A stretch of 64,000 nucleotides of DNA. It comes from Acidovorax sp. A79. GTDB taxonomy: Bacteria > Pseudomonadota > Gammaproteobacteria > Burkholderiales > Burkholderiaceae_C. The translations under genes were made by a program, and so were the position numbers. Below the pieces are notes generated by a model. It searched no databases, was not told the origin of the DNA, and worked only from the letters and a program-made list of their open reading frames with translations. Location of the stretch: NCBI RefSeq assembly GCF_041154505.1, contig NZ_AP028672.1:4504501-4568500 (forward strand), in the 5' to 3' direction. Positions 38,072-45,763 of the stretch are shown piece by piece (the first letter of the stretch is position 1; every line of letters starts with the position of its first letter).

Positions 38072-38905
38072 TTGACTGATGTGCTTTTACTGCTGGACGG
38101 CCTTGCGGCCGCGCCCGCCTGTCTGGTAAGGGTGGAGTCTACCGAAGGCTCGGTGCCGCGTGAAGCCGGGGCCTGGATGGCCGTGTTCGCCGAGCGGATA
38201 GTGGGCACCATCGGCGGCGGCCACCTGGAGCACCAGGCCATTGCCGAGGCCCGCCGGCGCCTGGGGGGCGTGCCCGGCCCGGCCCGCATGCGCTATGCGC
38301 TGGGCCCGGCGCTGGGGCAGTGCTGCGGGGGCGTGGTGCACCTCGAATTCGAGACGCTGTCCGCACCCGCCGACCAGGCCCTGGCCGACCGCCTGCGCGC
38401 GCGCCTGTCGCCGCGCCGGCATCCGGTGGCGCTATTCGGCGGCGGGCATGTGGGCCACGCGCTGGCCCGGGTGCTGGCGCCGCTGCCGTTCGCGCTGACC
38501 TGGATCGACAGCCGCGACGGGATCTTTCCGCAGCCGGCGCCGGACGGCGTGGCCTGCGAACACTCCGACCCGGTGCAGCTGGCGGTGCCGGACCTGGCCT
38601 CTGGCACCCGCGTGCTGATCATGAGCTTCAGCCATGCCGAGGACCTGGACGTGGTGGCCGCCTGCCTGCGCCGCCAGCGCGAGCGGCGCGACCTGCCGTT
38701 CATCGGGCTCATCGGCAGCAAGACCAAGTGGGCGACGTTCGCAAACCGCCTGCATGGGCGCGGGTTCGCGCAGGAGGAACTGGCGCAGGTCACCTGCCCC
38801 ATCGGCATCCGGGGCATCGACGGCAAGGAGCCGGAGGTCATCGCCGTGGCCGTGGCCGCGCAGCTCCTGCAGACCCTGGGCGGTGGGGGCGCGAACGGGT
38901 TCTGA
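38072..38905 (+). CDS. xdhC: Xanthine dehydrogenase accessory protein XdhC
   Basis: The 277-residue protein has the XdhC parts: GTIGGGHLEH near 47, the conserved cysteines of LGQCCGG near 82, and a Rossmann-like domain starting ALFGGGHVGHALARVL near 118. It ends with IGLIGSKTK and the CPIGI-x-GI segment near 243. XdhC binds the molybdenum cofactor, inserts its sulfur and hands it to XdhB. No ATG is near the right place. TTG 38072 with AAGGA six bases upstream is the best start; GTG 38081 is the alternative. It precedes puuD by 220 bp. Confidence 0.88.
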   Translation: MTDVLLLLDGLAAAPACLVRVESTEGSVPREAGAWMAVFAERIVGTIGGGHLEHQAIAEARRRLGGVPGPARMRYALGPALGQCCGGVVHLEFETLSAPADQALADRLRARLSPRRHPVALFGGGHVGHALARVLAPLPFALTWIDSRDGIFPQPAPDGVACEHSDPVQLAVPDLASGTRVLIMSFSHAEDLDVVAACLRRQRERRDLPFIGLIGSKTKWATFANRLHGRGFAQEELAQVTCPIGIRGIDGKEPEVIAVAVAAQLLQTLGGGGANGF

Positions 38906-38953
38906 GGGTAACTCCGCTCCCGCGTGCCTTCGAGGGGGCTGGAATCGAGAACA

Positions 38954-38971
38954 ATTTCTGCATACACTTTT
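38954..38971. promoter_or_regulatory. GntR (FCD) operator-like site, puuD
   Basis: TGCATACACTTTT (38959-38971) matches 12 of 13 bases of the right part of the 36986-37003 palindrome; the far left arm is degenerate. It lies about 155 bp before puuD. Confidence 0.5.
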
Positions 38972-39088
38972 CACTGTCCTGATTCGGTATTTCATGGGTC
39001 GCAGCGGTGCCCCGGCAGAATCTCTGCCAAGGTGCGCGACCCCCTTCTTCTGCTCAGAGCGCCCGCAGTGGTGAGCAGGTTGCACAAA

Positions 39089-39108
39089 GGCGGCGCCTTC
39101 GCGCCGCC
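39089..39108 (+). promoter_or_regulatory. Leader hairpin before puuD
   Basis: GGCGGCGC, loop CTTC, GCGCCGCC form a perfect 8-bp stem ending 17 bp before the puuD start and just before the GAGAGA ribosome-binding site. It may modulate translation or mark an RNA processing site. Confidence 0.4.
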
Positions 39109-39125
39109 AAAGTTGAGAGACTTCC

Positions 39126-40385
39126 ATGGAAAGCTACTTTCTCGACTGGGCCAACCTGCTGCTGCGCTGGGTCCACGTCATCACCGCCATCGCCTGGATC
39201 GGCTCCTCGTTCTATTTTGTCTTCCTGGACAGCAGCCTCACGCCGCCCGAGGACGAGGACCTGAAGAAGCAGGGCGTGAGCGGCGAGCTCTGGGCCGTGC
39301 ACGGCGGCGGGTTCTACCACCCGGTCAAGTTCGCCGTGTCGCCCCCGAAGCTGCCCGGCCACCTGCACTGGTTCTTCTGGGAGAGCTACAGCACCTGGAT
39401 CAGCGGGTTCGCGCTGTTCACGGTGTCGTATCTCTACAGCGCCAGCACCTACCTCATCGACAAGTCGCGCATGGACTGGGCCCCCGCCACGGCCATCGTG
39501 GTGGCGCTGGCGTTCTTTGTGGTGTTCTGGCTGCTGTACGACGCGATCTGCCGCCTCTTCGGGCAAAAGAAGAACGGCGACGCCATCGTGGGGGCGCTGG
39601 TGCTCGTGCTGGTGTGCATCGCCTCCTGGCTGGCCTGCCACTGGTTCGCGGGCCGCGCGGCCTTCCTGCTGGTGGGCGCGATGATCGCCACGGCCATGAG
39701 CGCCAACGTGTTCTTCTGGATCATCCCCGGCCAGCGCACGGTGATCGCGCAGATCAAGGCCGGCGAGCCCGTGGACCCCATCCACGGCAAGCGCGGCAAG
39801 CAGCGCAGCGTGCACAACACGTACTTCACGCTGCCCGTGCTGTTCGCCATGCTGAGCAACCACTACAGCTTCACCTGGAGCCACCCGCAGAACTGGCTGG
39901 TGCTCATCCTCATGATGTTCGCGGGCGCCGCCATCCGCCAGTTCTTCGTGATGCGCCACGGCCACAAGCTGGGCCGCAACGGCAACCCGCTGCCGTATGC
40001 GCTGGTGGGGGTGGTGGTCATCGTGGGCGTGATCGCCTGGATGCGCCCCGCGCCGGTGGCGGCCCCTGCCGCGCCGGTGGCGGGATCTGCTCCTGTTTCA
40101 GGAGCTGCTGGCGCAGGTGGGCAAAGCGCTGGAGGTCAAAATGACTATGCATCCCTGCAGCCCGTGCTGGCCCAGCGCTGCTACATGTGCCATGGCGAGC
40201 AGGTGCAGATGAAGAACCTGCGGCTGGATGCGCCCGACAGCGTCAAGCAGCATGCGCAGGCCGTCTACCAGCAGGTGGTGGTGCAAAAACTCATGCCCAT
40301 GAACAACGCCACGGGCATGACCGATGCCGAGCGGGCGCTGGTCAAGCGCTGGTTCGAGGCCGGAGCGGCGGTGGGCACTCCCTGA
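39126..40385 (+). CDS. puuD: Membrane-bound urate oxidase with fused cytochrome c (PuuD)
   Basis: The 419-residue protein has an N-terminal membrane domain of about eight helices (1-320) with the PuuD/YbgE-like histidines (WVHVITAIAWIG, GGGFYHPVKF). A linker follows, then a C-terminal cytochrome c domain with CYMCH at 352-356 and an axial Met near 380. PuuD oxidises urate to 5-hydroxyisourate and passes electrons to the respiratory chain. Residues 322-341 of the linker are encoded by a family 1 dispersed repeat. Its stop codon lies inside a family 2 repeat. No canonical cofactor-independent urate oxidase is in the window. Confidence 0.9.
   Translation: MESYFLDWANLLLRWVHVITAIAWIGSSFYFVFLDSSLTPPEDEDLKKQGVSGELWAVHGGGFYHPVKFAVSPPKLPGHLHWFFWESYSTWISGFALFTVSYLYSASTYLIDKSRMDWAPATAIVVALAFFVVFWLLYDAICRLFGQKKNGDAIVGALVLVLVCIASWLACHWFAGRAAFLLVGAMIATAMSANVFFWIIPGQRTVIAQIKAGEPVDPIHGKRGKQRSVHNTYFTLPVLFAMLSNHYSFTWSHPQNWLVLILMMFAGAAIRQFFVMRHGHKLGRNGNPLPYALVGVVVIVGVIAWMRPAPVAAPAAPVAGSAPVSGAAGAGGQSAGGQNDYASLQPVLAQRCYMCHGEQVQMKNLRLDAPDSVKQHAQAVYQQVVVQKLMPMNNATGMTDAERALVKRWFEAGAAVGTP
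40089..40148. repeat. Structured dispersed repeat, family 1, copy 4 (inside puuD)
   Basis: GCTCCTGTTTCAGGAGCTGC, then GGCGC and GCGC(T) parts, GGAGGTCAAAATGAC. It keeps the order of the intergenic copies but is fully in frame, encoding part of the glycine/alanine-rich linker of PuuD. Confidence 0.6.
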
Positions 40386-40445
40386 GCCGCTGCGCGCTTC
40401 ACCCCGGGGGACGGCCACCCGGGGTCCGGCCGGACCCGTTCCATG
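40380..40445 (+). repeat. Stop-codon-associated repeat, family 2, copy A
   Basis: CCCTGAGCCGCTGCGCGCTT starts 3 bp before the puuD TGA, which is part of the repeat, then continues with CCCCGGGGGACGG and a GTTCC end. It is shorter than copies B and D. Confidence 0.55.
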
Positions 40446-40480
40446 CAGGCACCCGCCGGGGTGCGTGATTTTTGGGCGCC

Positions 40481-42358
40481 CTACGCCGCCAGCGCGTCTT
40501 GCAGCGCGCGGGTGGCGGCCAGTGCGCCCAGGCTCGATTCGGTGAAGCCGCCATGCAGCACCACCCCCGTGGCCGCCTGCTTGGCCTCGTGTTTGGCCAC
40601 CGCGGCCAGATTGGCCACTTCCTCGGCATGGCGGAAGCGTCCGGGGGTGATGCGCACCGCGCCGATGGCCAGCGTGGTGCACGGAAAGAACCGCTGCACG
40701 CCGTGGCGGTCCTCGGCGTCGATGCCGCCGGCCTGCCGCGCAGCGTCGTCGAACAGCGTGAGCGCCTCGCGCGCGAATTCGTCCACGATGTTCTTGCAGC
40801 GCTGCAGCCAGTTGCTGCTCTGGAACACGAGCATGAAGTCGTCCCCGCCCACATGGCCCACGAAGTCGCGCCGCGCGTCGCAGTGCGCCGTGGCCAGGCG
40901 CGCCACCAGGCGGATCATCTGGTCGCCGCGCCAGTAGCCGTAGTGGTCGTTGAAGGGCTTGAAGTTGTTCAGGTCCGCATAGCAGGCCACGAACTCGGTG
41001 TGGTGGTCCAGCAGGCGCTGCATGTGCAGGCTGATGGGGATGTTGCCGGGCAGGAAGGTCAGCGGGTTGGCGTGCCGCGCCGCCTCGATGCGCGTCTCGG
41101 TCACGGCGCGCACCAGCTGGTCGCCCGTGCCCAGGCCCAGGTAGCGGCCGTTGTCGGTCACGATGTAGCCGTCGCTCAGGTAGCGCTGGTCCTGCGAGGT
41201 GAGGATGCCCACGAGCTGGTCCACGTCGCAGTCCAGTTCCACCACGCGCGGGGCCTGGTTGGCGAAGGCCAGGCACGGCTTGCGGCCATGCACTTCGCGG
41301 AAGTACAGCGTGGCGTAGTGGTTCATGAACTGCTGGCGGTTGATGAGCGCCACGGGGCGCGTGCCGTCCACCACGGCCAGCGCATGCAGGTCGGTGCGTT
41401 CGTGGAACATCGCCGCCACCGCGTCATTGCTGGTGGCGGGCGCGGCGGTGGGTGCCTGCACCACCAGCACGCTGCGCAGGATGCCCGGGCGCGCCGTCTG
41501 CCCCAGGTGGGGCAGCACGGCCACGCGGCGGTCCTGCATCACTTCCAGCGCGGGGCCGTCCACCGTCTCGCGGGGTGTACGGGCCGGGCGGCCCAGCAGC
41601 CAGCCCTGGCCGTAGGGGATGTCCAGGTCGCGCAGCGCGCGCAGGTCGTCGCGTGTCTCGATGCCCTCGGCGATCAGCGTGGTGCCGAACACGTCGGCGA
41701 TGCCCTTGATGGCCTGCAGCATCTGCAGGTTCTCGGGGTGGTCGCTGATCTCGCGGATGAAATACTTGTCGATCTTCACGAAGTCGGGCTTCACCTCGGA
41801 CCACAGCCGCAGGCTGGAGCGGCCGTCGCCGAAGTCGTCCAGCGCCATGCGCGCGCCGCAGGCGTGCACGGCCTTGATGGCCTGGCGCAGCAGGGGCATG
41901 TCGGACACGCGCTCATGCTCGGTGATCTCCAGCACCAGCATGCGCGCGCTCGCGCCGAAGCTGCGCACCGTCTCGCCCAGTTTCTGGGCGCCGACCAGTG
42001 CCACGCCGTGCACCAGCGCGTCGGCGCTGATGTTCACGAACAGGCGGCCGGGGGCCTCCTGCGCACCCCATTGCTGGAGGGCGGTGAACACGCACAGCAG
42101 CTCGAAGTCCTGCAGGATGCGCTCGCGCCGGGCCATCTCCAGCAGTGCGTCGGGGGTGTGCCAGGGCGTGCCGCGAGGTCCACGGATCAGGGCCTCATGG
42201 GCATAGATGCTGCCTTCGCGCAGGTCGGCCAGCGGCTGGAAAACGCAGTGCAGGCCCCCCTCGCGCATGAGCCCCGCCAGAGGGCCCGTGCCATGGCGCG
42301 CGGCCGGCGACAGCAGCGCCAGCATCGCCTCCAGCCGGCTCCAGGGAGTGTTCTGCAT
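40481..42358 (-). CDS. EAL-CBS-GGDEF hybrid c-di-GMP protein
   Basis: The 625-residue protein has an EAL domain first (about 25-265), a CBS pair (about 290-430) and a GGDEF domain last (about 440-600). The EAL site looks intact: EAL at 55-57, NIS, EITEHE, DDFG, K of VKID and EG of AEGIET. The GGDEF motif reads GGDDF at 504-508, an allowed active variant. The CBS domains may bind adenine nucleotides to decide between synthesis and hydrolysis. No membrane helix is visible, so it is cytosolic. Start at ATG 42358; an upstream in-frame ATG at 42415 is less likely. Confidence 0.88.
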   Translation of the reverse strand: MQNTPWSRLEAMLALLSPAARHGTGPLAGLMREGGLHCVFQPLADLREGSIYAHEALIRGPRGTPWHTPDALLEMARRERILQDFELLCVFTALQQWGAQEAPGRLFVNISADALVHGVALVGAQKLGETVRSFGASARMLVLEITEHERVSDMPLLRQAIKAVHACGARMALDDFGDGRSSLRLWSEVKPDFVKIDKYFIREISDHPENLQMLQAIKGIADVFGTTLIAEGIETRDDLRALRDLDIPYGQGWLLGRPARTPRETVDGPALEVMQDRRVAVLPHLGQTARPGILRSVLVVQAPTAAPATSNDAVAAMFHERTDLHALAVVDGTRPVALINRQQFMNHYATLYFREVHGRKPCLAFANQAPRVVELDCDVDQLVGILTSQDQRYLSDGYIVTDNGRYLGLGTGDQLVRAVTETRIEAARHANPLTFLPGNIPISLHMQRLLDHHTEFVACYADLNNFKPFNDHYGYWRGDQMIRLVARLATAHCDARRDFVGHVGGDDFMLVFQSSNWLQRCKNIVDEFAREALTLFDDAARQAGGIDAEDRHGVQRFFPCTTLAIGAVRITPGRFRHAEEVANLAAVAKHEAKQAATGVVLHGGFTESSLGALAATRALQDALAA

Positions 42359-42540
42359 TGCGTGGGATGGGTGGTCTCTGGGCAAGGTGCCCACGATAGC
42401 GGCGGGCTGTGACAATGTGGTTACAAGCTGTCACGTTTCTGCCGGCCGCCGGCGCCGCGCCCCCGGGGCCGGGTAGTGCGCCGCCGCCCGTGTGCTGGCG
42501 CAAGGCCCCTGCGCGGCGGGGCCGGCGGCGAGGTTCCGGT

Positions 42541-42554
42541 TTGATCTTGCTCAA
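42541..42554. promoter_or_regulatory. FNR/DNR-type box before the Crp/Fnr gene
   Basis: TTGATCTTGCTCAA matches nine of ten conserved bases of TTGAT-N4-ATCAA. It is centred about 42 bp before the start codon at 42590, so it may serve autoregulation or control by another Crp/Fnr protein. Confidence 0.55.
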
Positions 42555-42589
42555 TGCCCGGCGGGCGCCGGCACGGCACAGTCCGTCCC

Positions 42590-43213
42590 ATGCTGCCCTC
42601 TATCTATTTCTCCCTGCCCGCCGAAATCGAGGTCATTGCCGCCGGTGAAGTGCTGCGCAAGCGCAACGAGGTGCTGACGTCCGTGCTGCACCTGGAAAGC
42701 GGCCGCGTGCTGCGCGGCGTGCTGGACGATGGCTACCTGCGCCACCAGCTGGGAGCCGTGGACGGGCCGTTCTGGCTGGACGCCGCGTCGGCGCTGATGG
42801 GCCTGCCGTTGCCGGTGGACATGGTGGCCGACACGCGCCTGCAGGTGCGCCGCCTGCCCATCGATGAATTTCACCGCAGCCTGGCCGAAATGCCTGCGGG
42901 AGCGCGCGGCCTGCTGCTGGACATGGCGCAGGGCTACCGGCAGCAGTCCGAGCTGGCCGTGAGCCGCCTGGCGCAGGATGCCGAATCGCGCTGCGCGCAA
43001 TGGCTGCTCAAGCATGCCGAGCAGGACCACAGCGGGGCGATGCAGGTCACGCTGCACCAGCGCAAGCGCCTGATCGCCGCGCAGCTGGGCATTGCGCCCG
43101 AGACCTTCTCGCGCGTGCTGCGCCACCTGCGCGAGCTGGGCCTGATCCACGGCACCGGCAACGTGCTGAACCTTCCCCACCCCCGCGCGCTGCAGTCCAT
43201 GGCGGGTTGCTAG
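42590..43213 (+). CDS. Crp/Fnr family transcriptional regulator
   Basis: The 207-residue protein has a cyclic-nucleotide-binding-like N-terminal beta-roll (about 5-110), a long dimer helix, and a C-terminal winged helix with KRLIAAQLGIAPETFSRVLRHL near 160. The beta-roll lacks the four cysteines of FNR, so an oxygen-sensing iron-sulfur cluster is unlikely. It also lacks a clear cAMP-binding RxS motif, which places it near the DNR/NnrR or unassigned groups. A FNR-type box lies just upstream. It sits between the two c-di-GMP genes; whether it controls them is not shown. Confidence 0.85.
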   Translation: MLPSIYFSLPAEIEVIAAGEVLRKRNEVLTSVLHLESGRVLRGVLDDGYLRHQLGAVDGPFWLDAASALMGLPLPVDMVADTRLQVRRLPIDEFHRSLAEMPAGARGLLLDMAQGYRQQSELAVSRLAQDAESRCAQWLLKHAEQDHSGAMQVTLHQRKRLIAAQLGIAPETFSRVLRHLRELGLIHGTGNVLNLPHPRALQSMAGC

Positions 43214-43545
43214 AAAACACGCCCTGAGTCGCTGCGCGCCTTGACCCCGCTCTCGCTGCGCGGGAGGAGGGCGCACCCGGTGGCCTGGCAAAGCCAGTTC
43301 CACGGGGGCCCTCGCCCCGTCCGCGCCAGTTTCAGAGGCTGGCGCGCGGCGGAAGGGCCGCCGGTGCGGATGGTCCTTTGACCGCAGTGTGGCTCAGGGT
43401 TTGTCCTTGGGTTTCACTGAGGGTTCTACCCAAGCCCCGGGCTGCAGGGGCTGCGTATATTTGTTGGGACCTGTCCGGTTTGACCCGTTCCGATGCCCAA
43501 CGCCACTTCCCGTGCTTGCCGGGGTGCTCCCAGAGCGGAGTGTCC
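43214..43545. other. Intergenic region between Crp/Fnr and GGDEF genes
   Basis: This 332-bp gap has no gene I can support. Its first third is a family 2 repeat, followed by GC-rich sequence and an AT-containing stretch near 43440-43480 (TATATTTGTTGGG) where a promoter for the next gene would fit. A GGAG site is at its end. Confidence 0.5.
43222..43333 (+). repeat. Stop-codon-associated repeat, family 2, copy B
   Basis: CCCTGAGTCGCTGCGCGCCTT starts 8 bp after the Crp/Fnr stop codon, followed by GGCCTGGCAAAGCCAGTTCC, GGGG and GCCAGTTTC at the end. It is the longest and clearest plus-strand copy. Confidence 0.65.
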
Positions 43546-45651
43546 ATGAAGCCTCCCGCCCACCCCGCGCCGCCGCACGACGCGCCGGGCTGGTTTGTGC
43601 CTGGGACCCTGGTGCTTCGGCTCATGCTGGCGGCGGTGCTGGCGGTGGCCCTGTCGGGCACGGTGTCGGCATGGCTCGTCACGCGGGCGTCCGGGCAGGA
43701 GGCCGTGCGGCGCGTGGTGAGCCAGCAGACCGACGAGGTCGAGGTCGTGGCCCGCCTGCTGGCCAGCAAGATCGAACAAAGCCAGAAGGTGCTGCGCACC
43801 GTGGCCGCCGGCATCACGCCGGGCATGCTGGAATCCCCGTCCACCCTCGAATGGCTGCTGCAGCAGGGCCTGCCGGCCGTGCAGTTCTTCGATGCCATGC
43901 AGGTGGCCCGCGACAACGGCGAACTGCGGCTGAACCTGCGGGCGGGGCGCCTGGAAAAGGCGGCCGACCTGGACCCGGCCGAGCGCGACGCCCTGCGCCG
44001 CACGCTCATCGATGGCAAGCCGCTGGTGTCGGAGCTCATCGCGGGCCGCACCGGCGATGCGCGCGTGATGTTCACCATGCCGCTGCACCGCGAGGATGGC
44101 GCCGTGCTGGGCGTGGTGGCGGGCGCGCTGCGGCTGCAGTCCCAGGGGCTGCTGCCGCCGTCCATGGCGCTGCCCGCGCGCGATGACTCGCGGCTCATCG
44201 TCTTCACGCGCGACGGCACCATCCTGTCGCACTCGGACCCCGCCCGCATCCTGGGCAAGGTGCGCGACGAGGCGGGCCTCGCCCCCGTGTACGCCCGCTG
44301 GCTCGACCAGTCCCAGCCGGTGGTGGGGCGGGGCACGACCCATCTGGAGGCACAGCACATCGTCAGCATGGCGGGCATGCCGCTGCCGCAGTGGATCGTG
44401 GCGCGCGTCAGCCCCTCGCAGGCGCTGCTGGCGCCGCTGGAGGGCGCGCAGCGCGAGGCCTGGTGGCTGGCCGCCGCCAGCATGGCGCTGTGCATGCTGC
44501 TCGTGGCCGTGCTCATGGCCTGGATGGCCCAGCCCCTGGCGCAGCTCACGCACAGCGCGCGCCAGATGCTGCGCCGGGGCGCGCGGGCCGGGGCCGTGCA
44601 GGACATTGCCTGGCCGCGCGCGGACGGCGAGGTGGGCGAACTCGTGCGCGTGTTCCAGGGCATGGTGCAGCAGGGCAGCCTGCAGCAGCAGCACAAGGCC
44701 ACGCTGGACGGGCAATTCCAGGCCGTTCTGGACAGCGCATCCGTGGGCATCGTCATCTCGCGCCACGGCATCCTGGAGGTGGTGGGCCGCCAGGCCTGCG
44801 TGATGCTGGGCTACGCAGAAGGGGAGCTGCAGGGCCGACCCGCCCGCACCCTGTACGCCAATGATTCCGACTATGTGCGCATCGGCGAACGGGTGCAGGC
44901 CGAGTTTGCCGCGCACGGTGTCTTCGACGGCGATGTCTGCTTCATGCGCAAGGACGGCTCGCCCGTGTGGGCCCGTGTGCAGGGCCGCGGCGTGCGGCCC
45001 GACGAGATGGGTGGCGGCACGGTCTGGATCCTGGAGGACATCACCGCCGCGCGCGAGGCGCAGATGCAGCATGCCTGGGAGCGCACGCACGATGCGCTCA
45101 CCCAGCTCTACAACCGCAGCGCGTTCGACGAGCGCCTGGGCCTGCTGCTGGCCGAGCGCTCGGCGCGGCCGCGCGCGCCGGAGGGGGACGGCGGCGACAC
45201 CGCCGGGGACGGCGTGGTGCTGTTCCTGGACCTGGACCACTTCACCGTGGTGAATGACATCGCCGGCCACGATGCGGGCGACGATGTGCTGCGCCATGTG
45301 GCCCGCCTGCTCGAATCCCAGGTGCGCCAGGTCGGCTGGGCCGCGCGGCTGGGCGGCGACGAGTTCGCGGTGGTGCTGCCCGGCTGCGCGCTGGCGCGCG
45401 GCCAGGCCGTGGCCGAGCAGCTGCGTGCCTCCGTGCAGGACTGGGAGCCTTCGTACCAGGGGCGCAGCTTCACGCTGGGGGTGAGCATCGGCCTCGTGGT
45501 GCTCGATGCCAGCCTGCAGGACGTGCCCTCGGTGCTGTATGCGGCGGACATGGCCTGCTATGACGCCAAGCGGGCGGGGCGCAACCGGGTGGAGACACGG
45601 CACGCGAACCAGGCGACCGCATCGGGGAGGATGGCGCTGGGGCCTGCATGA
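43546..45651 (+). CDS. Membrane diguanylate cyclase (sensor, PAS, GGDEF)
   Basis: The 701-residue protein has two membrane helices (about 22-45 and 305-330) around a periplasmic dCache-like sensor domain. A HAMP-like piece, a PAS domain (about 385-500) and a GGDEF domain (about 520-690, GGDEF at 603-607) follow. The GGDEF site is intact, so it should make c-di-GMP. The inhibitory I-site five residues upstream reads RQVG instead of RxxD, so product feedback is probably lost. GGAG precedes ATG 43546. It converges on xdhB. Confidence 0.9.
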   Translation: MKPPAHPAPPHDAPGWFVPGTLVLRLMLAAVLAVALSGTVSAWLVTRASGQEAVRRVVSQQTDEVEVVARLLASKIEQSQKVLRTVAAGITPGMLESPSTLEWLLQQGLPAVQFFDAMQVARDNGELRLNLRAGRLEKAADLDPAERDALRRTLIDGKPLVSELIAGRTGDARVMFTMPLHREDGAVLGVVAGALRLQSQGLLPPSMALPARDDSRLIVFTRDGTILSHSDPARILGKVRDEAGLAPVYARWLDQSQPVVGRGTTHLEAQHIVSMAGMPLPQWIVARVSPSQALLAPLEGAQREAWWLAAASMALCMLLVAVLMAWMAQPLAQLTHSARQMLRRGARAGAVQDIAWPRADGEVGELVRVFQGMVQQGSLQQQHKATLDGQFQAVLDSASVGIVISRHGILEVVGRQACVMLGYAEGELQGRPARTLYANDSDYVRIGERVQAEFAAHGVFDGDVCFMRKDGSPVWARVQGRGVRPDEMGGGTVWILEDITAAREAQMQHAWERTHDALTQLYNRSAFDERLGLLLAERSARPRAPEGDGGDTAGDGVVLFLDLDHFTVVNDIAGHDAGDDVLRHVARLLESQVRQVGWAARLGGDEFAVVLPGCALARGQAVAEQLRASVQDWEPSYQGRSFTLGVSIGLVVLDASLQDVPSVLYAADMACYDAKRAGRNRVETRHANQATASGRMALGPA

Positions 45652-45658
45652 AAGGCCC

Positions 45659-45740
45659 CCCTGAGCCGCCTGGCGTCTTCCCCCCGGGGACACCGCCAGC
45701 GGCCTGGCAAAGCCCGTTCCGCGGCGTCTGCCGGCCCAGG
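45659..45740 (+). repeat. Stop-codon-associated repeat, family 2, copy C
   Basis: CCCTGAGCCGCCTGGCGTCTT starts 7 bp after the cyclase stop codon, followed by CCCCCCGGGGACACC and GGCCTGGCAAAGCCCGTTCC. It fills most of the gap to the convergent xdhB. Confidence 0.6.
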
Positions 45741-45763
45741 CCGGCCAGTGCCCGGGGGCTCAC

